Shown here piece after piece: positions 35,171 to 45,758 of a stretch of DNA of 64,000 nt. The notes beneath the pieces were generated by a model. The model saw only the letters and a list, made by a program, of their open reading frames with translations. It was not told the origin of the DNA and did no database searches. How positions within the stretch are numbered: position 1 is the first letter of the stretch; each line of letters begins with the position of its first letter. This DNA comes from Bifiguratus adelaidae (lineage: Eukaryota > Mucoromycota > Endogonomycetes > Endogonales), in contig MVBO01000003.1 in the NCBI GenBank assembly GCA_002261195.1, forward strand, positions 322,994 through 386,993, given 5' to 3'. Position numbers and translations under genes: made by a program.

Positions 35171-35742
35171 TTGGAACCTTGAGTGGGATTGAACCAATAT
35201 TCATGTTCCGTTAAAAGAGTGGCATCAAATTTGATGGAAAGTTTGTGAGTGATATTCGAAGATGGCATGAGTTGATCTAGTACGCTCTTTCGCTGCTGGG
35301 CGCCTCTTTGGACCACAACAGTGGCTGATAAACCAAGAGAGACGGCGTTCGGAGCAGTATAGCTGCCGCAACTCTGGTCGTTCCCTCGCAGGAGTAAGTA
35401 TGAAGAACTTCTCAGAAGAAACTGAGCCGCCATTTCTTCCACGCATACAATCTGACATGCCAAATGCGGTTGTATCCAGACCCTCGATGGCTTGCATGCA
35501 GAAGAAAATCCTGTGGGTTCGGTTTCGCCCGCATGTTGTGTATTTTTGGCCTACGCTATCGCTGATTGCAGTCTGAACTCAGACGTCACAAGTTATGGAT
35601 GGTATGCCAACTGTCGCAACCGACATTATAAATTTTGCCATTCAAGTCTATTAGGCTGTATTATATACAGGATGTAAAGGGTTTCACGGCGTATCTACCT
35701 GCAACGAAGCAAGACGTCATACAAATGCCCTCGAAAGCAATG
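35171..35742. other. Spacer between kinase copies 2 and 3
   Basis: About 570 bp between the stop of kinase 3 and the first recognisable codons of copy 2. I looked for a receiver domain belonging to kinase 3 here, in all frames, and see none. Open frames at 35119-35497 minus overlap the start of copy 2 and look fortuitous. Confidence 0.5.
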
Positions 35743-38646
35743 CTACTGACGAGTAAGATGTATTCCGTCATCCTGTTCGCAATACACCACTACTTTGAAT
35801 GTCGACCCATCTCCCGGAACATCGGAACTTCGAACCTCAATGTGCCCACCCATCAACCGGACCAGTTCCGAGGAGATGCGAAGGCCAAGGCCAATGCCAT
35901 GACGTAGAGAATCTTGCTGAGAGAATGACTGAAATAATGTGGATGACATGTACGACTTGGAAATACCGATTCCGGTATCTCGGATGGTGAAAATGTACGG
36001 GTATAATAACTTGCTCTCTGATGGTGTATCGTCCGCTGCAATTGATTCCGATTGGTTTCCAGACACATTTTGATACGTTGCGTCGCTGCACCGTGGTGGC
36101 AGATCTGGACGAGATAAACCTAAATGAACATAGCCTTCGTTTGTAAACTTGAATGCATTGTCCAACAGGTTCAATAAAACGCGCTTCAAGCACTCGGCAT
36201 TTGCTTTCACCGCGTATTGCCAGTCATACACTGCGTTTTGCGAATGCTTTGGCCATGAAGCCTCCTTTGTTGTATCGGACGGCGCGGACGCCTGTTCTTC
36301 CCAAATTTCGTCATCCACGCTGATGAAGAGTTTTACCTGTTGCTTCGACCCTTCACCATTGGCGATCTTGCCCACTTCTTTCACGAGGTCTACCAAATGT
36401 ACCGAATCTTGCAGCATTATCTGACCACGAACGCCCTTTTCTAGTTTAGCTAAATCCAGCACATTGTTGACAATGGATGCGAGCATTTTCGTTGAGGTTC
36501 GGATGGTACCTAGGAAAAGCTCCTGTTCAGAGTCTAACGGTTTCCCGTCGGTGGCCGCCATGAGATCCACTGTTCCCAAGATGCCATGAAGTGGTGTTCG
36601 CAACTCGTGTGATATAGAGGATATGAAGGCTGATTTTGCACGGTCGGCGACAATGACCTTTTGCTGCATAACTTGACTGACGATAGTGATACCAAAGTTG
36701 TAACAGAAGGAATGCTCCTCGCTTTCGAATATCCAGTAAGGGTTTTTGGAAAGAACAACGATGAGTCCAAACGGTACACTGTTCTCGTCCATTGCTGCTT
36801 TCGCGGCTGCAGACCTGGAAACTTGATGTATTCCGTCTGGGTTTGTGTCGGTTTGCGGCGTGATGGGTAACATTGGAACTATCATGGCTGTACGATATGG
36901 ATCTGCTATGCTGGTTGGCTGCGTAAACGGTAGCTTTGATGCGTAAATTCTTCCTTGTCGCGCCTTTTTACCTCGAATGATTTTATTGACTGATGGCGAC
37001 AATTGTAAGGAGGTGAAAATGTCATCATCCGAGATTATGGCATCAACGCATGTGCCTGGTTTGGAAGCTTCATCCGTCTTACTGGCGGCCGTGTGACCGG
37101 CGAGCCTGGATAAGCATATAGAAGCCCTTTCATCAGTTGCAGAGGAAACAACGAATGTTTCGGAACGGCTGGTGCTGGAAAGATTGGGAACCGTGGTTGA
37201 GTGATACGGTGGCTCGTTGATCTTAATACTAACCTCTTATCTTCTCGTTCGTGGATTGTTCCCAGACGGGGATCAAACAAGCTTATATGGTTGGTTATAG
37301 TCGACAGAGTGTTCGGTGTAAGCGGCGTAGACTGACAAACTGGCTTGATTTGCGCCAAAATTATTAGATCAGCTTCCACACTATCCATTAAAACTTGGCA
37401 AGCCTTGCCAAAGTCGACCGAGCCATAGTCTTTTGACGGCTTGGCCGTCTTAGCAGCGCTTTCATGATAGTGGCCTGGCCTTCGCTGGTTTGTGTTATCA
37501 CCGTTGGCATTGTCGGAAAGTGCAAATGATCCCTTGTTGTGAAGATAGGCCTAGCAAATCCACAAGCTATCAGCACTGCTAAGCGGCGAAGAGGAAATAG
37601 ACACATACCTTTTGAAACTCGCCGAATTTGTCCTGCATACGCTTCAATGAGCGATATCGAAGACTGTCCGCCCAGAGATCCATTTCGTGCATGACCGAGG
37701 CAGCCAAATGAGTCAGCAGCTCTTGCTCATGCGCTGTAAATTTTTCTCGTGGCATGGAGTCCACAATACAGAGTGCTCCCAGCGCAAGACCTTCTTTGTT
37801 GTACAATGGTGCTCCCGCGTAGAATCGAATATGCGGTGGGCCAAGGACTAAGGCGTACAGGGTGAGCTTGGGACCGAACCCTTCCAACAACTTACCCGAC
37901 GGATTTTTGGCAAACCGCCAATCCTTTGTTGCGTCCAGCACAACCAAGGGCTCGCCAGTGTTTACCAAGATTGTATGGCTGCATAAGCTGAGACTTCGTT
38001 TATTTGAGTCAGCGCCTAATCCTGTCTCTGACTTGTGCCATTGACCATCGGTATGAACCAAGGAGACCAAACATATCTCGGCGTTGAAGACCTTGGCTGC
38101 CATATTGACAATGCGGTCAAAATTTACGTCTGGTGCGGTGTGAAGTAGTCGGTATTTGTACAAAACTGAGAGACGCGCCTTTTCATTCGGTGGTGCTGGT
38201 GCTGCAAGATATTCTAGCATCTCTGGAGAATGTGATGGTCTGACAGACAGACGCGAATGCATATCGTCCCTTGATGTCATGTCATTGAGCCAAGACGAAA
38301 CCTCTGCATTCTCTTCATCATCTTCTTCGGATGAATCATTGGAGGATGACAAGTAGTAGTCGGGCATCGGAAAATACTGGAAAGACGGTTGCGCCGGTGT
38401 AGTCGTAGGATCGAACAGACCTCGCGCATATGCATCGAGGTATTGTTCACAATCGGTCCGCCAACCATCTTCCATATCCTCTGCTGTAGAGGTATAGACG
38501 GCGCTCGTTTCTTCTATTGCTGGCGGGCTTCCAGGAACTGGTTTCTGAGCCCGAGACAGCATTGGTGGAACTCGCGTCGGGTGATGAGCGAGATCAGTTT
38601 CCAGCTCCGGCAATGTCGATAACATTACCAATGGCTGACTCGCCAT
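35743..38646 (-). CDS. Histidine kinase 3, receiver-less paralogue
   Basis: Three exons (38646-37609, 37550-37234, 37174-35743) sum to 928 residues. The layout follows kinase 1: a disordered N-terminus, a GAF domain (DVNFDRIVNMAAKVFN, FYAGAPLYNKEGLALGALC), a central region, the H-box FISSISHELRTPLHGI, and the ATPase with LLDNAFKFT, IRDTGIGIS and GIGLGLRI. It then stops soon after VVYCEQDDG, with no pseudo-receiver and no receiver. The second intron (59 nt) lies inside a stretch that is continuous exon in kinase 1. Comparison with kinase 1 fixes its acceptor, because SETFVVSSATDERAS...LAGHT aligns. All catalytic boxes look intact, so it may autophosphorylate and pass phosphate to a receiver in another protein. 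Intact reading frames suggest it is still under selection. Confidence 0.9.
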
Positions 38647-39205
38647 CAGTCAAGGACCGCTAGTCTGAGTGCTCAAGCGGTGAGCGGGCGCAAACAAGCA
38701 GCAAAGAAGGTAGCAGAAGCTCGGAGAAGGACGAGGCCAAGTTTGGAATCAGGGCGCGCCAGGAACTCGGGAGTGAGTATTTTAAGCCCCGATTTTGCGA
38801 GAGATTGGGATGATGAGCGCTCAAGGCAGTCTTCAGTCCACATTTGGATGGGTGCTACAGTCCGTTCGTTTCTTATGTGGCCTTAGGAAGATATGACTGT
38901 GACATAAGTGGCGTTTTGAAACAAAGAATTTATATGTTCGGGCGACGATCATTCAGGGCATGTTTGTTAAACACAGGTCCAGATTGAGCATTGTATATAA
39001 TAAACCTTGTGAGATGATAAGCAGCACATTCATAATGCAGCTGGCAACGATCATTGAGAGAGCATACGGGGGGCCTTTTTTTAGGTTTTATCTTCAAGTA
39101 CGTAGGTTCCTTTCTATACGGCAACCATGGTACAGCATTGCGAATGTGAAACAGTTTTATCCAGCGCCTAAACATTTACAGTAACGAAGGAGGAGTCGTC
39201 TATAT
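38647..39205. other. Intergenic spacer
   Basis: About 560 bp between the start of kinase 3 and the 3' end of the small spliced gene. It presumably includes the kinase 3 promoter. No gene, RNA or repeat is supported. Confidence 0.45.
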
Positions 39206-39768
39206 TTACAGAGGCGACATCTGTGAAGCTTCCTTCCTCTGTGCATCGCTTCCACTCTTTCGGTTTGACTTGCTGATCTCGCTCCTCACCATCTCCAGTT
39301 TCCGAATCTTGTCTTCATTCAGGTCCGCAGTGGTCAGCTGTGCTTCGGCGCCGTGCTGAGGGATCGCCTGTGTTGTGCCTTGGCCAATTCCATCAGTGCG
39401 CAAAAGGAGCCTTGTTCCCGTGCCTCGCTAATGTTGATTCACCTGTCGGACCTTTTGCTTTGGACAGCTTGGGAGAGAGGAAGGGGCTCCGATATTGTTT
39501 TTGGACTTGATGAGTAAGATCAATGTCATCGCACAGTTGACAGGAAGAGTTGAAGAGGTGTTTGACTCCCGAAAATTCACAAGATGGACTATGTAGGATG
39601 CTGGATCAGGTACCCTGTCTACTGGATTGCGAGGGACGTTGAATTGACGCCCTCCGGTAATGTAATGTCTAACATCTGCGATTTCGAGCCAACATCAAAG
39701 GGCAACAATAAATCCTAACCCTGTGACCGCCGATTTGGTAATGTGTGACTACTTTTCGTCACGACCAT
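39206..39768 (-). CDS. Small spliced protein, unrecognised
   Basis: Three exons on the minus strand (39768-39720, 39675-39443, 39367-39206) join across GT-AG introns of 44 and 75 nt and sum to exactly 147 codons plus stop. The product opens MVVTKSSHTLPNRRSQ, then DVRHYITGGRQFNVPRNPVD. It has a hydrophobic stretch (SYIVHLVNF) and ends in a charged helix (LNEDKIRKLEMVRSEISKS). A further 75-nt in-frame segment of exon 2 begins gtgaat and ends caag, so it could itself be an intron, which would shorten the product by 25 residues. The start codon is 74 bp from the divergent G6PDH start, the usual promoter spacing here. I know no matching family; a small organellar or nuclear protein are both possible. 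Confidence 0.45.
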
Positions 39769-39842
39769 GAGCTGTCATAAATGACATGAAGACAAACTTG
39801 AAGGCTAAACTCCTTGTTCTATCCTAGAAAACAGCCTGCAAC

Positions 39843-41770
39843 ATGTCGCAAAGCAGTGAATATGCCCATGTTACCTTTGTGGTGATGGGAGCTAGGTAAG
39901 TCGAATCCATTGCAAGCGTTAAGTGGTGCATTGTTCTATCGCGGCCATGTTTTCGCGGAAAGTCGCAGTCGGCCGGGGACCCTTGTGCACACAAAGGCCA
40001 CTATTCTGAACACTAGCTCATCACTATGATATAGTGGCGATTTGGCGAAGAAGAAGACATTTCCTTGCTTATACCGCAACTTTTGCCATGGCGATTTCCC
40101 CAATGGCCAGGTATCCATTTTGGGATTTGCCCGATCCAAGCTCTCCACCGAAGATCTCCACAAAAAGATGAAGGAAACGATCAAGGAACCACAGGACCCG
40201 TCCGAGAAGCAAAAATATGACGAATTTTTCAAGCTCGTTGAATACGTGCGTGCCGAGAATGGGTATGATCATCCCGAATCATACGCCACATTGGAGAAAG
40301 AAATGAGTAAACGGGAGGAGAATATTGGTGACGCCAAGGGTAAGGAATGCCTCCGAGTTCTCTACGTTGCTCTTCCTCCATCCAGTTTCGAGGACGCTGC
40401 CAAAAATATAAAGTAAGATGATTTGCGCCATCGAACAATAGCTCACTCGACTCAATTCTCAATTAGGCAAGCATGCTGGAACACCGAAAAGGTGAACCGA
40501 GTCATCATTGAGAAACCTTTTGGCCGCGACACCAAATCGGCTCGAGAGCTCGCCAAGACGCTGACGGGCTTGTACAACAAGGCGGATCTTTTCTTGGTTG
40601 ACCATTATCTCGGCAAGGAGATTGCAAAGCAGATTCTTGCGTTCCGATTTGGTGAAAGCAGCACCGCTTTAGGAGGGATGTTCTCTCGCAATTCTGTGGA
40701 ATACGTGGCGGTGCAATTCAAGGAAACATTTGGTGCCGAAGGTCGTGGTGGATACTTTGATCAATTTGGCATTGTGGTAGGTATCTATGCGCCCCTATAT
40801 AGTATTATACTAAGCTTTAATAGCGCGATGTCATGGAAAATCACTTGATGGAGTTTATCTGCTTTGCTACCATGGAACAACCTACGGCATTGACACCCGA
40901 AGGTTTGTCTGAGGCCCGTATTAACTTGTTGAAATCTGTTGCCACCATCAAACCGGAGGACGTTGTTGTTGGTCAATATGGCGCAGGAAAAGGTGATAAG
41001 AAGGCCTATCGTGAAGATGAAACGGTGCAGGATGGTGAGTGCCAGGAGATTTATGGAGAGCAGGTGCTCATTTTCAATGTATAGATTCAAAGGCGTCCAC
41101 CTTCGCTGCCGCCGTCCTTTATATCAACAATGATAGATGGAGTGATGTCCCCTTCTACCTCATGGCAGGAAAGGCGCTGGATGAAGACCGCGTCGAGCTG
41201 ACCCTGCACTTCAAAGACAATCAAAAATCATTGTTCAGTCTTCCCGAGGCACACGTAAAGTTTTTCGCCAAAGACCTCAAGCTGCCTCACAACTCGTTGA
41301 CATTCCGTGACAAGCCCGCGGAGGAAGTCGTCCTAGCCACCTCTACCAAGCAACATGGGGGCTATGCTTTCGAATTGGCACCCACAGAGCTCAAGCTGGA
41401 TCTCAAGTCCACGCGTTCGGGTGATAAAGACAAGGACTATGATCCTCAATCTTACGAGTTCCTTTTCAAGGCTGCCATGGAGAACGACCAGACTTGGTTC
41501 GTTGATATGAAAGAGGCTGAGGTTCAATGGCATGTCTGGGAAGATGTTGTTACACAGGTCGAACAGGTGGTTGAACCCGTAATGTACGAATACGGTAGCA
41601 AAGGTCCCAAAGAAGCCGACGATCTCCTCGCTAAACACGTCCAAAGACGTCGCCAAGGCTCAACAGGTACGGGTAGGGATATGGTTGGAGAGGTGATTGG
41701 AAACGTGGAGCAGGTGGTTGGTGAAATGGTTGGGGAGATGAAGAGATTGTTCAATAACTTAAGTTCTTGA
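39843..41770 (+). CDS. Glucose-6-phosphate dehydrogenase, divergent
   Basis: G6PDH makes NADPH and 6-phosphogluconolactone at the entry to the pentose phosphate pathway. Five exons (39843-39895, 40035-40412, 40467-40776, 40824-41034, 41085-41770) sum to 545 residues. The coenzyme motif GASGDLAKKK is formed across intron 1. Other family motifs are IIEKPFGRD, the substrate-site DHYLGKE, FKETFGAEGRGGYFDQFGI and AGKALDE. Departures: the residue before DHYLGKE's Asp is Val with a preceding Leu, where RIDHYLGKE is usual, and the C-terminal third is poorly conserved. About 38 residues beyond the usual end form a Gly/Val/Glu/Met-rich amphipathic tail. It is probably a paralogue rather than the housekeeping enzyme; activity is not assured. 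Confidence 0.88.
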
Positions 41771-41972
41771 GGCTATATGTAATTACGTTTGTCACCGTTT
41801 CTGACACCATTCTTTTGCACAGCATAACCTCACAAATGTAAAGTTATGGCACGCGAAACGATCGGGCGTCGGCAAACAATGAATGTACATGATTTGGAAC
41901 AAATGGCAAGTCTAAATTCTCTTTTACACATCGTAATGTACACACCCTTCAAGAACAACTGTGTTGTCACAC

Positions 41973-43253
41973 CTATACATCTAGAGCGTCTTCGTCGATA
42001 CCTTCTTGCCATAAGACGCCACAAGAAGATAGTTTGTACTCTTGCTCCCGCCAAGGCTCCGTACCCGTGTTACCCAGGAATAAAATCCAGCCGTCCGTCC
42101 AATCACAGCGCAGTTTAATCAATGGCACCAACGTACCATGACTTAAGCCATGCTCTGGATCAATGTCACGTAATAAGATGCAACGGTAAAAGTCGGTCAT
42201 GAGAGGTGGATGATGTCGGCGGATGGAACCGGGATGAAGCGTCCGATTATTAAAAGCGAGATTATTCAAAAACGTTGGCCTGTATATGTCGTAATCGAAA
42301 AGGTCACGAAAAGAATGGTAACTGTGAATGGCGCGGGTCATTGTTGGTTTAGGTGGATCAGAGTCTGCCGAGTCGTATGAGTTGGATAACAACAACTGCG
42401 ACTCGTACACGGGTACATCAATGCGGTATATCGAACGGCCAGATAGTACCCGATGATGTTCGTCAATGGCAAAGAAGAAATCGGTGGATGTATCTCGGAT
42501 GGCAGGTGTTCGAACTAGTAGTAGGTTTGTACCTGGAGCAACGGTCTCATGCGGTGCAGGCAGTTGGCGTGACTGCAGGGAGAAGATTTTGTGTGCTACT
42601 TGTATTGTGCGTGGCGAGCACAAGTGCGATGAGCAATCTGGGCAACCAGAAGGTGTGTAGACAACATTTTGCATAATGAAATGCATGTAAGGCTGAGAGC
42701 AGGGACAGATATGGTAATGCAACGCACTGTCATCGTTCGAGTTTGAAAACATCCCGGCGAACGCACTGGAAGGGCGCAAGCTTCCAGTATAGGTGGTCAT
42801 GGAATTTTCGTACAGTTGCCTCGCCCAAGGCACCTTCTCCTCCGATTGCTGCATTCCATGAGTCGCTATATTGAGCACCTTCTCTAGCGTAGTATCTTCC
42901 AGCTCTTTGATCATTTTGCCGAGTCGCTGAACATCCCCCCAGCAGCCGAATATCACTCGAATCACATCTTCGCTAAGAGAGTTTTGTTCCACCTCATCTC
43001 CAAAAGTGCGCGACAACCATCTCGATATTTGAACGTAATCCCGATGATCCCATCGAAGCAAGCGCATCTCAGCCGGTGTCAAGACATAATCATCGTCGCG
43101 GAGGGCGGAAGCATAATGTGATCGGAACCATGCGTGCTGTACAAGCGGTGTTCGTCCTGCTCTGTAGCACGATCGGCAAGTCAGTTGCAGCGCCAAGTAG
43201 TCCTTGTAGAGACTGATATGAATAAAGATACTGCCAAGTATCTCAGGAGGCAA
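41973..43253 (-). CDS. F-box-like protein
   Basis: The exon 43253-41973 is open for 426 codons. It begins with LPPEILGSIFIHISLYKDYL followed by LQLTCRSCYRAG, which fits the F-box motif that docks Skp1 in SCF ubiquitin ligases. The rest has no clear repeat domain. It contains Cys pairs (CPCS, CPDCSSHLC) and aromatic-rich segments reminiscent of lineage-specific fungal F-box proteins. No ATG lies at the 5' edge: the frame continues upstream through DLRNLCC to a likely acceptor (cag|GACC), so at least one short 5' exon between about 43290 and 43440 is missing from this model. The substrate is unknown. The 3' end is convergent with G6PDH. Confidence 0.7.
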   Translation of the reverse strand: MPPEILGSIFIHISLYKDYLALQLTCRSCYRAGRTPLVQHAWFRSHYASALRDDDYVLTPAEMRLLRWDHRDYVQISRWLSRTFGDEVEQNSLSEDVIRVIFGCWGDVQRLGKMIKELEDTTLEKVLNIATHGMQQSEEKVPWARQLYENSMTTYTGSLRPSSAFAGMFSNSNDDSALHYHICPCSQPYMHFIMQNVVYTPSGCPDCSSHLCSPRTIQVAHKIFSLQSRQLPAPHETVAPGTNLLLVRTPAIRDTSTDFFFAIDEHHRVLSGRSIYRIDVPVYESQLLLSNSYDSADSDPPKPTMTRAIHSYHSFRDLFDYDIYRPTFLNNLAFNNRTLHPGSIRRHHPPLMTDFYRCILLRDIDPEHGLSHGTLVPLIKLRCDWTDGWILFLGNTGTEPWREQEYKLSSCGVLWQEGIDEDALDV

Positions 43254-43841
43254 GCAACATAGGTTACGAAGGTCCTGTGCGTTCGACTTTGGTTGTCTGT
43301 ATATTGGTAATAGACTAGGTCACGGTCAGCGGGTTCTCCTTGATGACCTTACTTCTGCACCGCATCTCACCTCAACAACCGCATGGATAAAACGTTATAG
43401 ATTATCTCTATGTCCTCATGGGTGAACGTGTGCACCTCAACGTCGACTGACTATAACTGATGGAGCGCAAGAACACGAGTATGAATTTCCCCGCATTTTC
43501 ATCTCAATTCAATTGTTCTCTAGACTGACAAGTGCTTGCATGGGATCATGATGCATCTGCACACTATGAGCAGCATGGAAGGAGAGAGTTGAGAGAGTAT
43601 TCAAGTTCTTTTCTAGGAATTGAGCCGGTATAAGCCAATGTAAAAGATCAGATCCCATTCATTCTCTATATTAAAGAGGATATGAGTCATTCTCTATCCC
43701 TATGCTTCTTGCCACCATAGACAATACGACAAGTGTCATCATGGCTTTTCGCTAATATCTTGTGAGTTGCAAGACATCGCCTCTTAAACACGTCCAAGAC
43801 GCGTCGAATTGAGCGAGAACAAATTTCGCGCCTCTTTGACC
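43254..43841. other. Intergenic region with probable 5' exon of the F-box gene
   Basis: About 590 bp between divergent genes. On the minus strand a frame near 43355-43420 (reading EDIEIIYNVLSMRLL) followed by a gtgaga donor could be the missing first exon, but the phases I tried did not join cleanly. Otherwise I see nothing. Confidence 0.35.
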
Positions 43842-45737
43842 ATGGCAGAGGAAGACTTGTTCGAAGGGTCACTGTCGCCTCACTCAGCGCCGGTATCTCC
43901 TGTCTTAGCTCCACCTACAACACTTGAAGGTACAGAGACGGAAGCTGCTACCCCTCAAGACGTAACACCACTCCCGATTACTCAGACTTCGCCTGCGATA
44001 CCGTTCGCCTACGCCTTCATCACGTCTTTTGCGCCACACCTCGCAACTCTTCAAGCCATACCTTATTTTGAGCCATCTCAGCTTGAGAATGATATACAAG
44101 ATCCTCCAACGGTCTACGAGGACACTATTCTCGCGGCGATTCAGGCTGCCTTTCTCAACAACATCCTGAACCGCAAAAAGATGTTGGAGTATGTGAACGT
44201 TATCCATGTACTTCATGGAAGAACGCGGAGCAGATGTACTAATGCTCTTGTCGAATTGCAGACCCAAGGCTCATTTACAGCAACTCGCCGATCTGATAGA
44301 TACAAAGATCAAGACATTTGAATATATATACGAGAACCCACTCAAGGGTTCCGGCACTAACCTGGAAGAGACGTATCGCAATACAAGCCCGGAAATCAAG
44401 GTAAGTCAAGGTCCCTTTTGAGGTTGTTGCGCTGAAAAATAACCTATTAATTGTTCGACAGTTGGAGATTTTGTATTGCCTTGTGGATTGGCAGTTATCC
44501 GATTCCACGGCAGTCAGAGATGTTGTTGAACAGCATTGGACAAAGTCACGAGCAACTTCCAACAGCAAGTCGACTCGGAATAAGCGAAAGCGAGATGAAA
44601 AAGGAGAAGGCTTCCTTATGGGTTGGTTGGGAAAAGAGGTCATTGGTAAGCTACCTTTCAGAGCGAACATATAATTCTGTCAATATATTAACATCTGTGT
44701 CGTTCATCGAAGATGCTGGCGCGAGTCAGCTTAAAGTGCGCTCCATTGGACAGGATCAACAGCGAAGGATATATTGGTGGTTTGGAGGTGAGCCATGATC
44801 AGTGATATTGGCTCCGGTCGCTGACAATGCCTAGAATCACCACGTGTATGGCGTCAGATTTTACCCACTCAGAAACGCGCAGAACGATGGGAACCAGGTA
44901 AGCTTGTGAGATCTCTGGCGCAACGTTGGACATTGAAGACTTACGTAATATGCAATAGTAACATCCAATATCGACGAATTGAGGACCTACGTTGAGAATC
45001 TTCCTCCAAAACCTCCACCATCTGTAAGGCCTCTGCACACTGCACTGGTAAATCGCGTCCTCCCACAGGTGGAGCAGGCCATTCAAAAGCGCGAGCAAAA
45101 AGAGAAGGCTGCGCAACGTATGCTGTCGATGCATGCTGGATCAGAAATTTTGGATCGACGGACGCGTGGCGCGTCTCGAAAATATAAGTTTGGAGGTGAA
45201 AGTGACGACGATTATTTATACGACTACGATGATATGATTGAAGTCTCACAGCCATCTCGAAAGAAGGATGGGGCTAAAGGATCACCTGCTTCCAATGGCT
45301 TCGCCACAGAGGAAAAGGAAGCGATGGATGATGAAGCACTGGACCCAGATGTGGATGTCGACGAATTTTCCGATCCAGCAGACGACGATGACGAGGATTA
45401 TGATGTTGTCGAAGACGAGAAGATGGAAAGTGCCGACGATGATGAAGATTTGGATGACGATGATTTTGACGAAGATGATTTTGAGGGAACGGGGGCACCC
45501 AAGGAAGCAAAACACACTGGCACCATTCGCCCAATGTCAGTCGCCACCGACAAGACTGGCGAAGGCGGCATTCGCGGATGGAAACCTTCAGGATACGAAG
45601 AGTATCTTAAAGAGCACGAAAGCCGGGCAGCATGGCTCAAGACCTTTGTATTTAAACCAGATGCTAAGTCGGCATCTGCGCGCCCACCAACGGAACCAGC
45701 TGACGTGAATCAGATGTGTACGGAACATCGACTGTAG
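43842..45737 (+). CDS. DDT/WHIM-domain chromatin-remodelling accessory protein
   Basis: Six exons (43842-44188, 44262-44400, 44462-44645, 44713-44787, 44835-44897, 44959-45737) sum to 528 residues. The N-terminal half has a DDT-like helical module (AYAFITSFAPHLATL, then IQAAFLNNILNRKK). A WHIM1-type motif follows (SPEIKLEILYCLVDWQLSDS), then the WHIM-like DQQRRIYWWFG and later NIDELRTYVENLPP. These modules occur in Acf1/Ioc3/RSF1-type partners of ISWI remodellers, where they contact the ATPase and linker DNA. The C-terminus is very acidic (Asp/Glu tracts at about residues 390-455), as in other histone-binding proteins. No PHD or bromodomain is present. The family is supported by motif order. 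The ISWI link is inference. The stop is 21 bp from the stop of the convergent CUTC gene. Confidence 0.75.
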
Positions 45738-45758
45738 AATGCAAACGCAATACAAACA

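Noticed and set aside
37107-37233. A 127-nt intron in histidine kinase 3
   Set aside because: The distal part of this stretch aligns with coding sequence of kinase 1, so the intron is the 59-nt version ending at 37175.
39760-41770. A functional operon-like link between G6PDH and the small divergent gene
   Set aside because: Divergent short spacing is the general rule in this window, so adjacency alone says nothing about function.
45274-45640. Several overlapping minus-strand frames rich in Ile, Val and Ser
   Set aside because: Antisense of the Asp/Glu tail of the DDT/WHIM gene.
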